This document shows positions 27,179-36,473 of a stretch of DNA of 64,000 nt, in pieces. The notes beneath the pieces are model-generated. The model saw nothing but the letters and a program-made list of their open reading frames with translations. It made no database searches and was not told where the DNA came from. A program made the position numbers and the translations under genes. The DNA comes from an uncultured Tateyamaria sp. (lineage in GTDB: Bacteria > Pseudomonadota > Alphaproteobacteria > Rhodobacterales > Rhodobacteraceae), in assembly GCA_947501275.1 (NCBI GenBank), contig CANMVD010000001.1, forward strand, positions 744,001 through 808,000, in the 5' to 3' direction. How positions within the stretch are numbered: the stretch's first letter is position 1; each line of letters begins with the position of its first letter.

Positions 27179-28288
27179 ATGAAACTTACCAAGACCCTAT
27201 TGGCCACGACGGCCCTGACGGTTGCGGCCGGCACAGCGTTTGCCGACGGCCATATGGCTGGCGACATGACACTTGTCAGCTGGGGTGGCGCATACCAAGC
27301 CAGCCAGCAGAACGCCTATGTCGCGCCATATCTGGAAATGAACCCCGGCGTGACAGCGGTTTGGGACGAAAGCTCGGCTGAAGCCGTCGCCAAGCTGCGC
27401 GCAATGAACGAAGCGGGCAGCGTCACATGGGACGTTGTTGACGTTGTTGCTGCTGATGCGATCCGCCTGTGCGACGAAGGTCTGGCACTGGAAATCGACG
27501 CTGACGAAATGCTGGCAGCCGCGCCTGATGGCACATCTGCGTCGGACGATTTTGGCGACCTGCTGGTGTCGGACTGCTTTATTCCACAGATCGTTTACTC
27601 GACGACCTTTGGCTATCGCACCGATCTGGTTGGCGACACGGCACCAACATCCGTTTGCGCGGTGTTTGACACAGACGCCTATCCCGGCAAACGCAGCCTT
27701 GAAAAGCGTCCGATCAACAACATGGAATGGGCTTTGCTTTGTGACGGTGTTGCCAAAGAAGACGTCTATGACGTGCTGGCAACTGCCGAAGGCCAAGATC
27801 AAGCTCTGGCAAAGCTCGACACCATCAAGGACGATGTGATCTGGTGGTCTGCCGGTGCCGACACGCCCCAACTGCTGGCCGATGGCGAAGTTGTCATGGG
27901 TTCGACCTATAACGGTCGTCTGTTCGCAGCAATCGAAGAGCAAAAGCAGCCCATCGGCATGCTGTGGGACGCGCAGGTGTTTGACCTCGACGGTTGGATC
28001 ATCCCAACAGGTCTGAGCCCCGAGCGTCAGGCGCGCGCACTGGACTTCATCAAGTTCGCGACAGACACGCAGCGACTTGCAGATCAGGCAAAGTACATCT
28101 CGTACGGCCCTGCACGCCTGTCGTCCGCACCACTTGTTGGTCAGCACGCGACACTGGGTATCGACATGGCACAGCACATGCCAACAGACCCAGAGAACGC
28201 CAAGAACACGTTCCTTTACAACTACGAGTTCTGGGCGGACTACCGCGATGACATCGACGCCAAATTCCAGGCGTGGCTGGCTCAGTAA
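27179..28288 (+). CDS. Periplasmic solute-binding protein of the second ABC transporter
   Basis: 369-residue precursor starting at ATG 27179 with GGGAG upstream. Signal peptide MKLTKTLLATTALTVAAGTAFADG is clear; the mature part opens MTLVSWGGAYQASQQNAYVAPYL, the fold-type of PotD/opine-like type II binding proteins. Four cysteines (CDEG, DCFI, VCAV, LLCDG) lie in the middle and could form disulfides. The ligand cannot be read from sequence; neighbours suggest a small nitrogenous compound such as an ectoine-, creatine- or polyamine-like molecule. Confidence 0.88.
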   Translation: MKLTKTLLATTALTVAAGTAFADGHMAGDMTLVSWGGAYQASQQNAYVAPYLEMNPGVTAVWDESSAEAVAKLRAMNEAGSVTWDVVDVVAADAIRLCDEGLALEIDADEMLAAAPDGTSASDDFGDLLVSDCFIPQIVYSTTFGYRTDLVGDTAPTSVCAVFDTDAYPGKRSLEKRPINNMEWALLCDGVAKEDVYDVLATAEGQDQALAKLDTIKDDVIWWSAGADTPQLLADGEVVMGSTYNGRLFAAIEEQKQPIGMLWDAQVFDLDGWIIPTGLSPERQARALDFIKFATDTQRLADQAKYISYGPARLSSAPLVGQHATLGIDMAQHMPTDPENAKNTFLYNYEFWADYRDDIDAKFQAWLAQ

Positions 28289-28298
28289 TTGAACCACG

Positions 28299-28320
28299 GG
28301 GTGGGCGACATCGCCCACCC
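28299..28320 (+). terminator. Intercistronic hairpin after the second binding-protein gene
   Basis: GGGTGGGC-gacatc-GCCCACCC, an eight-base-pair perfect stem eleven bases after the binding-protein stop and before the DUF1330 gene. No T-run. It mirrors the hairpin after potF and probably sets higher binding-protein expression. Confidence 0.6.
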
Positions 28321-28342
28321 TACCCCAACCGGAGCGACAGAC

Positions 28343-28630
28343 ATGCCCAAAGGCTACATCATCGGCCACATCACCGTGAATGATCCCGAGGCGTACAAAG
28401 AGTACGTAGAAAAGGACACACCGATCCTGTTGCGCTGTGGCGCTGTCCCCATCATTCGTGGCGGTCAATCGACTGTCATGGAAGGCGAAACCCATGATCG
28501 CCACGTTGTCTTTGAATTCCCATCGTATCAGGCCGCCCTCGACGCCTATAACGACCCCGAATATCAAGAAGTGATGAAAATCCGTCACCGCACGGCCACC
28601 AGCACAATCCTTGTGGTGGAAGGGGTCTGA
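28343..28630 (+). CDS. DUF1330 protein inside ABC transporter operon
   Basis: 95 residues from ATG 28343 (GGAG upstream). It has the DUF1330 ferredoxin-like alpha+beta barrel pattern: PKGYIIGHITVNDPEAYKEYVEK, then RGGQSTVMEG and FPSYQAALDAYNDPEYQEVMKIR. The family's role is unknown; dimeric alpha-beta barrel folds often bind or isomerise small molecules. Placement between binding protein and permease, with a four-base gap to the permease start, suggests it acts on the transported compound or its breakdown product. Confidence 0.85.
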   Translation: MPKGYIIGHITVNDPEAYKEYVEKDTPILLRCGAVPIIRGGQSTVMEGETHDRHVVFEFPSYQAALDAYNDPEYQEVMKIRHRTATSTILVVEGV

Positions 28631-28634
28631 TCAC

Positions 28635-30278
28635 ATGTCCGAAGCAATGATGGCCGCAGACGGTACCCCCCTGAAACGCAGCCTGGCGCGCGCTCTGCGC
28701 CGCCAAAAACTGCGGGCTTTGGGGCTGATTGCACCTCTGCTTGTTTTCGTGGTCATCACATTCATCGTTCCCATCGGATCCATGCTGTTTCGATCAGTCG
28801 AGAACGATATCGTCTCTAACACATTACCAATGACGGTTCAGTCCCTTGCAAGGTGGGACGCATCTTCAGGCGCGTTGCCGGACGAAGCGGTGTACGAGGC
28901 CATGTATTTCGACATGTTCCTCGCCGCAGAGGCCAAGCGCCACACGCGGCTTGGCACACGCCTGAACTATGAACAAACTGGCCTGTCTTCCCTGTTCCGC
29001 CAGTCCGGGCGCGCCTTGGACGACATCGGCAAAGAAACGCAAAGGCCGCTCGAAAAGCTGAACAAAGCCTGGAAGGACGGCGAAACGTGGCACATGCTTT
29101 TCAACGCAACAAGCAGTGCAGACACCAACGCGGCATTGCTCTCTGCGCAACGCGCTCGAATTGCGAGACTGACGGACACGCCCGCGAACCAAGAGGTCAA
29201 CTTCGCCCCTAGCACAGCTGCAACGGCGCTGCTGCCGAAAACAGGGCGCGCTTATACGGCATGGGCCGTATATGTTGCGACGCAAGATGGACGCGATCCA
29301 GCGACACGCGATCCGTGGGAAGCAGTGGCCACTGCACTTGCGTTGGATCTGAAGACTGTGGATGTGTCTGGCTACTCCGGTCCCGGTGCTGAACTGCTGG
29401 TCGAAGCACAATCCGCTGACTTGCCCGTACCTGCATTGTCGGCAGCGTTTGCCGATATGGACGAGGATTGGGCCACAGACGTACCGTGGAAAACAATCCA
29501 GACACATTCCGGGATCTACACATCCGGCTATTTCCTGAACGCTGTAGATGCGCAAAAGACGCCCGATGGTGTTGCTTGGCAGCCCGACGACAAACAGATC
29601 CTGCAAAAGCTGTTTGGTCGCACGATCTGGATGTCCCTGATGATCACGTTCTCCTGTATCGCGCTTGGCTATCCAATTGCGTGGCTGCTGGCCAACCTGC
29701 CGATGCGCAAAGCGAACCTGTTGTTGATCCTCGTGCTGCTGCCATTCTGGACGTCCCTTCTGGTGCGAACATCGGCATGGAAAGTGATGTTGCAACAACA
29801 AGGGGTCATTAACGACGTGCTCGTCTGGATCGGGCTGGTGGATGACGCCAACCGCCTGATCATGATCAACAACCAGTTTGGTACAATTGTCGCGATGACG
29901 CACATCTTGCTGCCGTTCATGATCCTGCCGATGTACTCTGTGATGCAGACAATTCCGCCCAGCTACCTGCGCGCCGCAAAGTCTCTCGGGGCGACAAACT
30001 GGACAGCCTTCTGGCGGGTCTACTTCCCACAATCCGTACCGGGGATCGGCGCAGGCAGCATCCTCGTCTTCATCCTCGCCATTGGCTATTACATCACGCC
30101 TGAGATTGTCGGCGGGACCAAGGGCGTATTCATCTCCAATCGCATCGCCTACCACATCTCTTCGTCTCTGAACTGGGGTTTGGCCGCCGCCTTGGGCAGT
30201 ATCCTGTTGGCCGCAGTGCTGGTGCTTTATTGGGCCTATGACAAGATCGTGGGCATCGACAACGTGAAGCTGGGATAA
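28635..30278 (+). CDS. ABC transporter permease with large periplasmic insertion
   Basis: 547 residues, about twice the usual length. A first span (LGLIAPLLVFVVITFIVPIGSML, about 29-51) is followed by about 270 hydrophilic residues before the next spans begin (TIWMSLMITFSCIALGYPIAWLL, about 327). The remaining C-terminal part is a normal PotB-like permease with EAA loop LRAAKSLGATNWTAFWRVYFPQ. The insert is helical, Ala-, Thr- and Asp-rich (for example NYEQTGLSSLFRQSG), and should lie in the periplasm, where it could contact the binding protein. Frame is open throughout, so it is not a frameshift. Confidence 0.9.
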   Translation: MSEAMMAADGTPLKRSLARALRRQKLRALGLIAPLLVFVVITFIVPIGSMLFRSVENDIVSNTLPMTVQSLARWDASSGALPDEAVYEAMYFDMFLAAEAKRHTRLGTRLNYEQTGLSSLFRQSGRALDDIGKETQRPLEKLNKAWKDGETWHMLFNATSSADTNAALLSAQRARIARLTDTPANQEVNFAPSTAATALLPKTGRAYTAWAVYVATQDGRDPATRDPWEAVATALALDLKTVDVSGYSGPGAELLVEAQSADLPVPALSAAFADMDEDWATDVPWKTIQTHSGIYTSGYFLNAVDAQKTPDGVAWQPDDKQILQKLFGRTIWMSLMITFSCIALGYPIAWLLANLPMRKANLLLILVLLPFWTSLLVRTSAWKVMLQQQGVINDVLVWIGLVDDANRLIMINNQFGTIVAMTHILLPFMILPMYSVMQTIPPSYLRAAKSLGATNWTAFWRVYFPQSVPGIGAGSILVFILAIGYYITPEIVGGTKGVFISNRIAYHISSSLNWGLAAALGSILLAAVLVLYWAYDKIVGIDNVKLG

Positions 30279-30284
30279 ACGCAC

Positions 30285-31169
30285 ATGGGTCTTCCTCCAT
30301 ACGCCACGCTGGGTCAGCGGATCTGGTATTACAGCTTCCGCATCATCTGTGGGCTGATCTTCTTTTTCCTTGTGGCGCCCATCGTTGTGGTGATGCCGCT
30401 CAGCTTCAATGCGCAGGATTTCTTCACGTTCACACCCGAGATGCTGCGTCTCGATCCGGCAGGCTATTCGCTCAAGCACTACGAGGATTTCTTCACCAAT
30501 CCCCAATGGCAACTGGCCATGAAGAACTCGCTGATCATCGCACCTCTGGCGACCATAATTTCGGTCAGTTTGGGGACACTTGCTGCCATCGGCCTCAGCC
30601 AGTCGCACGTCCCGTTCAAGGGGCCGATCATGGCCATCCTGATCTCACCCATGATTGTGCCACTGATCATTTCGGCCACTGGCATGTTCTTTTTCTACGC
30701 CCAACTGGGCAATTGGATGGAAGGCACGCTGGGGCTCGACAAAGGATTTGTAGGCTATGTCAAAGTTGTTCTGGCACATGCCGTGTTGGGTATACCGTTT
30801 GTGATCATCACAGTAACAGCAACACTGGTAGGATTTGATCGCTCGCTCACAAGGGCAGCGGCGAACATGGGGGCCGGGCCGGTCACCACCTTCTTTCGCG
30901 TGCAAATGCCACTGATCCTGCCCGGCGTCATCTCTGGCGGTCTTTTTGCATTCATCACCAGCTTCGACGAAGTTGTGGTTGTCCTATTTGTTGGCTCAGC
31001 CAGCCAGAAGACACTGCCATGGCAGATGTTCATTGGCCTGCGCGAACAGATCAGCCCAACAATTCTCGCCGTCGCGACGATACTGGTGGTGATCTCAATT
31101 GCGCTGCTCGCCACCGTCGAACTTTTGCGGCGGCGCTCGGAACGGCTGCGCGGTATGAGCCCGGGTTAA
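30285..31169 (+). CDS. ABC transporter permease (PotC-like), second transporter
   Basis: 294 residues with six membrane spans and the EAA loop TRAAANMGAGPVTTFFRVQMPLILPGVISG. It pairs with the long permease six bases upstream. The C-terminal end (LLRRRSERLRGM) is cytoplasmic and basic. It is the last gene of the operon; a copy of the dispersed hairpin repeat follows immediately and may serve as its terminator. Confidence 0.9.
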   Translation: MGLPPYATLGQRIWYYSFRIICGLIFFFLVAPIVVVMPLSFNAQDFFTFTPEMLRLDPAGYSLKHYEDFFTNPQWQLAMKNSLIIAPLATIISVSLGTLAAIGLSQSHVPFKGPIMAILISPMIVPLIISATGMFFFYAQLGNWMEGTLGLDKGFVGYVKVVLAHAVLGIPFVIITVTATLVGFDRSLTRAAANMGAGPVTTFFRVQMPLILPGVISGGLFAFITSFDEVVVVLFVGSASQKTLPWQMFIGLREQISPTILAVATILVVISIALLATVELLRRRSERLRGMSPG

Positions 31170-31173
31170 CGCC

Positions 31174-31233
31174 TTCTTCTGACCAAAAATACCATGGGGG
31201 AATCGCGCAAGCGATGGGGGCAAAGCCCCCTGA
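31174..31233 (+). repeat. Dispersed intergenic repeat, copy A
   Basis: TTCTTCTGACCAAAAATACC then ATGGGGG, a small hairpin ATCGC-gcaa-GCGAT with a GNRA-type loop, and GGGGGC-aaa-GCCCCC. It lies between two convergent genes, the permease and the transglycosylase. See the finding on the repeat family. Confidence 0.85.
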
Positions 31234-31261
31234 ATCATCGTGTGGCGTAGCCCCAATCGGA

Positions 31262-32626
31262 TCAGCGCAGGCGTTTTAGAAGATCAAGAGACGCATATCC
31301 GTCTGGCGCTAGCCCCTTGCTCCGTTGGAAATTGCGCACCGCCGATATCGTCTTCGGTCCTATTCGGCCATCCACACCTTGTGTATTGAAACCTGCAGAT
31401 GTCAGTAGCCTCTGCATTTCCTGTCGCTCCACAAATGTCAGCGCACGATCATCACGCGGCCAACTCGCCCGAATGGCAGGCCCACCTTTGATCCGATCAC
31501 TTAAATGACCAACGCCGATGACATAGGCGTCGGCTGTATTGTACCGCTCGATCACCGAGAAGTTTTTGAAGATCATAAAGGCTGCGCCCCGCCCACCAGC
31601 CGGCAATAAAATGGATGCAGACCCATGGTTGGGCACCGTACGGCCGTCAACGCCAACAACACCCAAGGCTGCCCATTGTGCAGGCGATTTGGACACCTTG
31701 CGATCCGCCAAAGCAAAGTCAAATCCGCGGGGTAATTTGACCTCGACTCCCCATGGCTGTCCAGTCACCCAACCGAATTTGGCCAAGTAGGCAGCGGTCG
31801 ACGCCAACGCATCGCTTGGATCGTCTGACCAGATATCACGACGACCGTCACCTGTGAAATCAACCGCATATTCCTGATATGAGGTTGGGATGAACTGCGT
31901 ATGCCCCATCGCTCCGGCCCATGACCCCGTCATGTTGCGCGGTGACGTATCTCCATTCTGAAGGATCTTGAGCGCTGCCACCAATTGCTGTTCAAAGAAC
32001 GCGCCGCGGCGCCCATCAAAAGCCAGCGTTGCCAGACTGCGAACAATGTCATTGCTGCCACGAAAAGCACCATATGCGCTCTCCAGCCCCCAAATGGCCA
32101 CCACGACTTCTTTTTCAACACCATAGCGCGCTTCAATGGCGTCCAGTTTTGCGCGATGTTGTTGCACCGCCGCTTTGCCATTCTTGATACGATTGTCCGA
32201 TGCGGCGCTGTCCAGATACTCCCAGATTGTCTTGGTAAATTCTGACTGGTTGCGATCCCGTTTGATAACGTCGGGATCGTAACGCACACCGGAAAACGCG
32301 CGGTCAAACGTTGCCACAGAAATCCCCTGTGCAGTCGCGCGGGCGCGAAATGCGCGGATCCACCGCTGAAAATCAGGATCTTGTGGCGCGATTGACGTTC
32401 GTTCCTGAGCAACTGCTGTCGCGTCACGTGGACGCAACTGAGGGCGCAACACGGCACTTTCAGTAACAGCCAGAATGGGCAAGGCCTGAGCGCGCGTTAC
32501 CGTGGATTCAGAGGCAAGCGGTCGGGCAATGGGCCGGAGGGTTGGCGTCAGCCCTTCGGCCTGTACGCCTGATTCAAAGGATACCAGGGCGGCACCTATA
32601 GCCACAGTCGAAACCACACACCGCAT
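31262..32626 (-). CDS. Lytic murein transglycosylase (MltB-like) with peptidoglycan-binding domain
   Basis: Cleaves peptidoglycan glycan strands with anhydro-muropeptide formation. ATG 32626 has GAGG six bases upstream (ATG 32638 and 32629 are in-frame alternatives) and gives a 454-residue precursor with signal peptide MRCVVSTVAIGAALVSFESGVQA. The SLT_2/MltB catalytic domain contains the acid Glu in WGLESAYGAF, plus MTGSWAGAMGHTQFIPTSY. The C-terminal 60 residues are a PG_binding_1 domain (LLTSAGFNTQGVDGRIGPKTISAVRNFQ). No lipobox Cys is seen, so it is probably periplasmic and soluble. Confidence 0.92.
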   Translation of the reverse strand: MRCVVSTVAIGAALVSFESGVQAEGLTPTLRPIARPLASESTVTRAQALPILAVTESAVLRPQLRPRDATAVAQERTSIAPQDPDFQRWIRAFRARATAQGISVATFDRAFSGVRYDPDVIKRDRNQSEFTKTIWEYLDSAASDNRIKNGKAAVQQHRAKLDAIEARYGVEKEVVVAIWGLESAYGAFRGSNDIVRSLATLAFDGRRGAFFEQQLVAALKILQNGDTSPRNMTGSWAGAMGHTQFIPTSYQEYAVDFTGDGRRDIWSDDPSDALASTAAYLAKFGWVTGQPWGVEVKLPRGFDFALADRKVSKSPAQWAALGVVGVDGRTVPNHGSASILLPAGGRGAAFMIFKNFSVIERYNTADAYVIGVGHLSDRIKGGPAIRASWPRDDRALTFVERQEMQRLLTSAGFNTQGVDGRIGPKTISAVRNFQRSKGLAPDGYASLDLLKRLR

Positions 32627-32693
32627 CATTTGCCTCATGCTCGCTTTTCGCGTTGTTTCCAATCTAGCGACAATGAGCAGTTCGATAAAGCGT

Positions 32694-33413
32694 TCAATCC
32701 CCTGATGGGCGATCCCATGCTTCTGCTTCGATCTCCGCACGAATACGTGCAAGGTGATCACGCAAAAGGGGAACACGATGCGGGCGAAAGCTCTGGTCTG
32801 TCACGTGCAGCTCATCCATGCGATCCAAACGAAAGACTCGGAAATCTTCGCGCAGATGGCACCAGGCGAGCAGCGTATTGGTGTCTTGAAGGTACACAAT
32901 GCCTAATGGCTTCACCGTGCGCTCAGTCTGATTACCTTTCGCATCTTTATAGTGGAACCGAACACTCAGTTCATCCCAAGCTGCCTGCCGCAGCTTTGAC
33001 ACGTCGATGCGTGGCGGCTCAGGTCGCCAATACCGACGCGCATCGAGCACTGCATGCTTAAGGCGGTGCGCCTGCTTCGGCGGTACGCGTGCCTGAATTT
33101 TTGTAAGGGCTGATGTTGCTGCCTTGGACAAGGCTGGATCACCGATAACAGCAACTTCACGCAAGCCAAGAACCAGCGCCTCCAACTCATCGTTTTCGAA
33201 CCCCAATGGAGGAAGGGAGGCATCTTCGATCAAGGTAAACCCAAAACCGGCTTCTCCGTCTATGACCGCACCCAACCCACGCAAAGCATCAATGTCGCGA
33301 TAGATAGTGCGCAGAGACACATCCATTTCATAAGATAGGGATTGGGCCGTCACAGGTGGCGCCATCCGGCGCAGTGCTTGCATCAATTGGAAGAGGCGGT
33401 GGGTTCTGGTCAT
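32694..33413 (-). CDS. YafY-type transcriptional regulator (HTH-11 + WYL)
   Basis: 239 residues from ATG 33413. An N-terminal winged helix (RLFQLMQALRRMAPPVTAQSLSYEMDVSLRTIYRDIDAL) binds DNA and a C-terminal WYL domain (about 135-220) includes VRFHYKDAKG, VKPLGIVYLQDTNTLLAWCHLREDFRVFRLDRM. WYL domains sense small ligands or nucleic acids. The gene is divergent from a glutathione transferase across 83 bases, so it probably regulates that gene and itself. The longer ORF start at 33458 lacks family similarity. Confidence 0.9.
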   Translation of the reverse strand: MTRTHRLFQLMQALRRMAPPVTAQSLSYEMDVSLRTIYRDIDALRGLGAVIDGEAGFGFTLIEDASLPPLGFENDELEALVLGLREVAVIGDPALSKAATSALTKIQARVPPKQAHRLKHAVLDARRYWRPEPPRIDVSKLRQAAWDELSVRFHYKDAKGNQTERTVKPLGIVYLQDTNTLLAWCHLREDFRVFRLDRMDELHVTDQSFRPHRVPLLRDHLARIRAEIEAEAWDRPSGD

Positions 33414-33496
33414 GACGCTAGTGTAGCATACTTCCTGACAAAAACTGGCAAGAGGCATTCCTATTTCGGCCTCGTGTTCAATTACCGGAGATAGCC

Positions 33497-34189
33497 ATGC
33501 TCACCCTTGTGACCTATCCGCCAGCTTTTGGTCAAAGCAGTTCCAGCCCCTTCTGCGTCAAGGCACAATACCTGCTGAACATGTCAGGTTTGAAGTGGCA
33601 AAGACAGGAGGCAAACGACCCGCGCAAATGGCCCAAGGGCAAACTGCCTGCCTTGCTGAGCGGCAACGAAGTTATCGGCGACAGCGACAACATTCGCGCG
33701 TTTCTGGAAGAACAAGGCGCGCAATTTGACAAAGGCCTGACTGAGCTTGACCGGGCTACTTCACGTGCATTCATCCGGATGGCCGAAGAGCACATGTATT
33801 TCCATATTGTGTTGGACCGCTGGGGCAATAATACCGTGTGGCCCCAAATTAGGGACACATACTTCAGCGCAATACCAACCGCTTTTCGCCTCCTGATAAC
33901 GCGCGGCATTCGAAAAACACTTCTGAACGGCATGACTGCACAAGGGCTGGGGCGCCTAACCGCCGGGGAGCGATTGGACCGAATTGAACTGGACCTGGCA
34001 GCCATCGCAACGAGGCTGTGGGAAGGCCCATTTCTGTTTGGGAAAACGCCAACAGCAGCAGATGCCAGCGTTGCTGCGATGCTTGGTTCTATAATGGGAA
34101 CGCCTGGTGGCACCGCTCTATCTCGCCGCGTAAAAGAGGACGTTATTCTGAATGAATACGTCAGACGTGTGGAGGACGCACTGGGTTAG
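33497..34189 (+). CDS. Glutathione S-transferase family protein
   Basis: 230 residues, cytosolic. The N-terminal thioredoxin-like domain (SSPFCVKAQYLLNMSGLKWQRQEANDPRKWPKGKLPAL) carries the cis-Pro region and the ENxIxDSDNIRAFLEE-like glutathione-binding segment (IGDSDNIRAFLEE); the rest is helical as in GSTs, ending with FLFGKTPTAADASVAAML. Substrate unknown. ATG 33497 has GGAG upstream. Its stop overlaps the convergent rnr stop. The YafY-type regulator upstream is the likely controller. Confidence 0.85.
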   Translation: MLTLVTYPPAFGQSSSSPFCVKAQYLLNMSGLKWQRQEANDPRKWPKGKLPALLSGNEVIGDSDNIRAFLEEQGAQFDKGLTELDRATSRAFIRMAEEHMYFHIVLDRWGNNTVWPQIRDTYFSAIPTAFRLLITRGIRKTLLNGMTAQGLGRLTAGERLDRIELDLAAIATRLWEGPFLFGKTPTAADASVAAMLGSIMGTPGGTALSRRVKEDVILNEYVRRVEDALG

Positions 34190-36441
34190 CGGCGACTGCG
34201 GCTCACTTTCCGTTTCGCCTTGTCACCACGCCGCTTGGCTTTGACCGCTTTGCGGCGTGGACTGCGACCTGCCGGGCTTGTGCGCCCTTTGGGCAGCGAC
34301 TTGCCATCAAGCGCAAGGAGTTCCAGCGCAACGCCACCTGTGACCGGAACCGCCTCGGACAAGCGAACAGTCGCACGTTGGCCCAAACGGATTGTGAGGC
34401 CTGTGTCCGACCCCATCAACGTATTGGCCTCTCGATCGAAGTGGAAATACTCCGATCCGATGGCGCGCATGGGTACGAGGCCGTCCGCGCCACTGTCATC
34501 TAGCTTTATGAACAGGCCAAACTTGGCAATGCCGGCAACCCGGCCTTCCATCTCTTCACCGACGCGCTCACTCAGATAGGCCGCCAGATAACGATCCGTC
34601 GTGTCGCGTTCCGCGACCATCGAGCGGCGCTCGGTGTCAGAGATATGACCACCCGTTTTCTCCAGCGTCTCTGCATCTTCAGGTCTCAGCCCGTCCTTGC
34701 CCCACCCATGGGCAGACACAAGGGCGCGATGCACAATCAAATCCGCATAACGCCGAATGGGCGAGGTAAAGTGTGCGTAGCTGCGCAGCGCCAACCCGAA
34801 ATGCCCAAAATTGGTTGGGCTATAGTAGGCTTGGGTCATGGATCGCAGCGTCGAGATATTGATCAACTCCTCATCGTCAGTATCTGCCGCCTGATTGAGC
34901 AATCGGTTCAGGTGCGCTGTCTTCAAAACTTGACCTTTCGCCAAATTCAAACCCGCGGCTTGCGCCGTTTCCCGCAGGGCTTCTAGTTTGTCTGGCGATG
35001 GCTCCTCGTGAACGCGAAACAAAAGGGGCGAGTCCTTGGCGATCAACGTTTCTGCGGCGGCAACATTGGCCAAAACCATGAACTCTTCGATCAGACGGTG
35101 CGCATCAAGGCGATCCTTGAACGCAACCGAAGACACAGTGCCGTCTTCCTCCAGAACGATTTGCCGTTCGGGCAAATTCAGCTCAAGCGGTTGGCGCCGC
35201 GAACGGGCGTCGAGCAGGGCGGCATAGGCCGCATAAAGTGGCTCTAAAACAGGCTCTAACAAGGGTAGTGTACGGTCATTAGGGTGACCATCTATCGCCT
35301 CTTGTACCTCTTCGTAGTTCAATGACGCGGGGGACTTCATCAATCCGCGATGAAAGCTGTGGCTGATCTTGTTCCCCACCGCATCAATCTGCATACGCAC
35401 GGCAAGACACGCCCGTGGCACTCCTTCGTGGAGCGAACACAGATCTCCTGACAACCGATCTGGCAGCATGGGGACAACACGGTCGGGAAAGTAGGTTGAA
35501 TTGCCGCGCTTCTTGGCCTCGCGGTCAAGTGCAGAACCGGACGTCACATAGGCCGCTACATCTGCAATCGCGACCCAGATTATATGACCACCTTCGTTTT
35601 TCGGGTCATCATCCGCATGGGCATAGCACGCGTCATCGTGATCGCGGGCGTCCCATGGATCGATGGTGACCAAAGGCAGTTTGGTCAGATCCTCGCGCCC
35701 TTTCAAACCGGCCGGTTTTTTTGAATCCGCTTCGGCCATGACATCATCGGGGAACGCGTCTGGGATTCCGTGTTCGTGAATCGCAATCAACGACACAGCC
35801 TTTGGAGCTGAGGGATCGCCCAAGCGCGCGACAACACGCGCACGAGGCAAACCGATGCGCGACTTGGGACCCGCCTGTTCTGCCTCCACCAATTCACCAT
35901 CTTTGGCACCGTGAGTGGCGTCTGTCGCAACACTCCATTCACGATCATTGCCTTTGTCGATCGGCACAATGCGCCCACCTTCGGACGTTGCGCGAAACAC
36001 ACCCAGTACACGGCGGGGATTGGTGCCAATGCGGCGGATCAGACGGGCCTCGTAGTGATAGTCTTCGCCCTGCACCAAGGTCAGACGGGCGAGAATACGA
36101 TCCCCTGCGCCCAATGCAGGATCGGACGCGCGCGGCAGCACCAGAATACGTGGCTCGACGCCGGTGCCCTGCCATTCCATTGGGCTGGCAAACAGATCGC
36201 CGTCATTGTCGGGTTCCATCACCAAAAGCACGCTGACAGGCGGCAGTCGATCGGGGTCTTGATAGGTCTTTTTGCGCTTTTCCAGATGGCCTTCGGCTTC
36301 AAGCTCTTTGAGGAGGCGTTTGAGATCAATGCGTGCCGCCCCCTTGATGCCAAAGGCTTTTGCGATGTCACGCTTGGCAGTCAGGGTAGGATTGGCGGTG
36401 ATCCAGTCCAGAACTTCGGGCTTGGTGGGGATACGGGTCAT
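34186..36441 (-). CDS. rnr: Ribonuclease R
   Basis: 3'-5' exoribonuclease that degrades structured RNA. ATG 36441 gives 751 residues. Order: N-terminal HTH-like region, cold-shock domains, RNB catalytic domain with the metal-binding aspartates in DPWDARDHDDACYAH (about residue 265), and a C-terminal S1 domain (MEGRVAGIAKFGLFIKLDDSGADGLV), followed by a basic Lys/Arg tail for RNA binding. It is the last gene of the dapE-GNAT-DUF2064-rnr operon; the gap to the preceding gene is 32 bases. Confidence 0.95.
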   Translation of the reverse strand: MTRIPTKPEVLDWITANPTLTAKRDIAKAFGIKGAARIDLKRLLKELEAEGHLEKRKKTYQDPDRLPPVSVLLVMEPDNDGDLFASPMEWQGTGVEPRILVLPRASDPALGAGDRILARLTLVQGEDYHYEARLIRRIGTNPRRVLGVFRATSEGGRIVPIDKGNDREWSVATDATHGAKDGELVEAEQAGPKSRIGLPRARVVARLGDPSAPKAVSLIAIHEHGIPDAFPDDVMAEADSKKPAGLKGREDLTKLPLVTIDPWDARDHDDACYAHADDDPKNEGGHIIWVAIADVAAYVTSGSALDREAKKRGNSTYFPDRVVPMLPDRLSGDLCSLHEGVPRACLAVRMQIDAVGNKISHSFHRGLMKSPASLNYEEVQEAIDGHPNDRTLPLLEPVLEPLYAAYAALLDARSRRQPLELNLPERQIVLEEDGTVSSVAFKDRLDAHRLIEEFMVLANVAAAETLIAKDSPLLFRVHEEPSPDKLEALRETAQAAGLNLAKGQVLKTAHLNRLLNQAADTDDEELINISTLRSMTQAYYSPTNFGHFGLALRSYAHFTSPIRRYADLIVHRALVSAHGWGKDGLRPEDAETLEKTGGHISDTERRSMVAERDTTDRYLAAYLSERVGEEMEGRVAGIAKFGLFIKLDDSGADGLVPMRAIGSEYFHFDREANTLMGSDTGLTIRLGQRATVRLSEAVPVTGGVALELLALDGKSLPKGRTSPAGRSPRRKAVKAKRRGDKAKRKVSRSRR

Positions 36442-36473
36442 GGGTCTTGAGGTAGCACGCCGCCCGTGGGGCG

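Noticed and set aside
27197-28588. 463-residue minus-strand ORF
   Set aside because: It is fully antisense to the binding-protein gene, with a Cys/His/Val-rich composition typical of shadow frames and no domain.
28866-30608. 580-residue minus-strand ORF
   Set aside because: Antisense to the long permease; Arg/Gln/His-rich low-information sequence. The long open antisense frame reflects codon bias.
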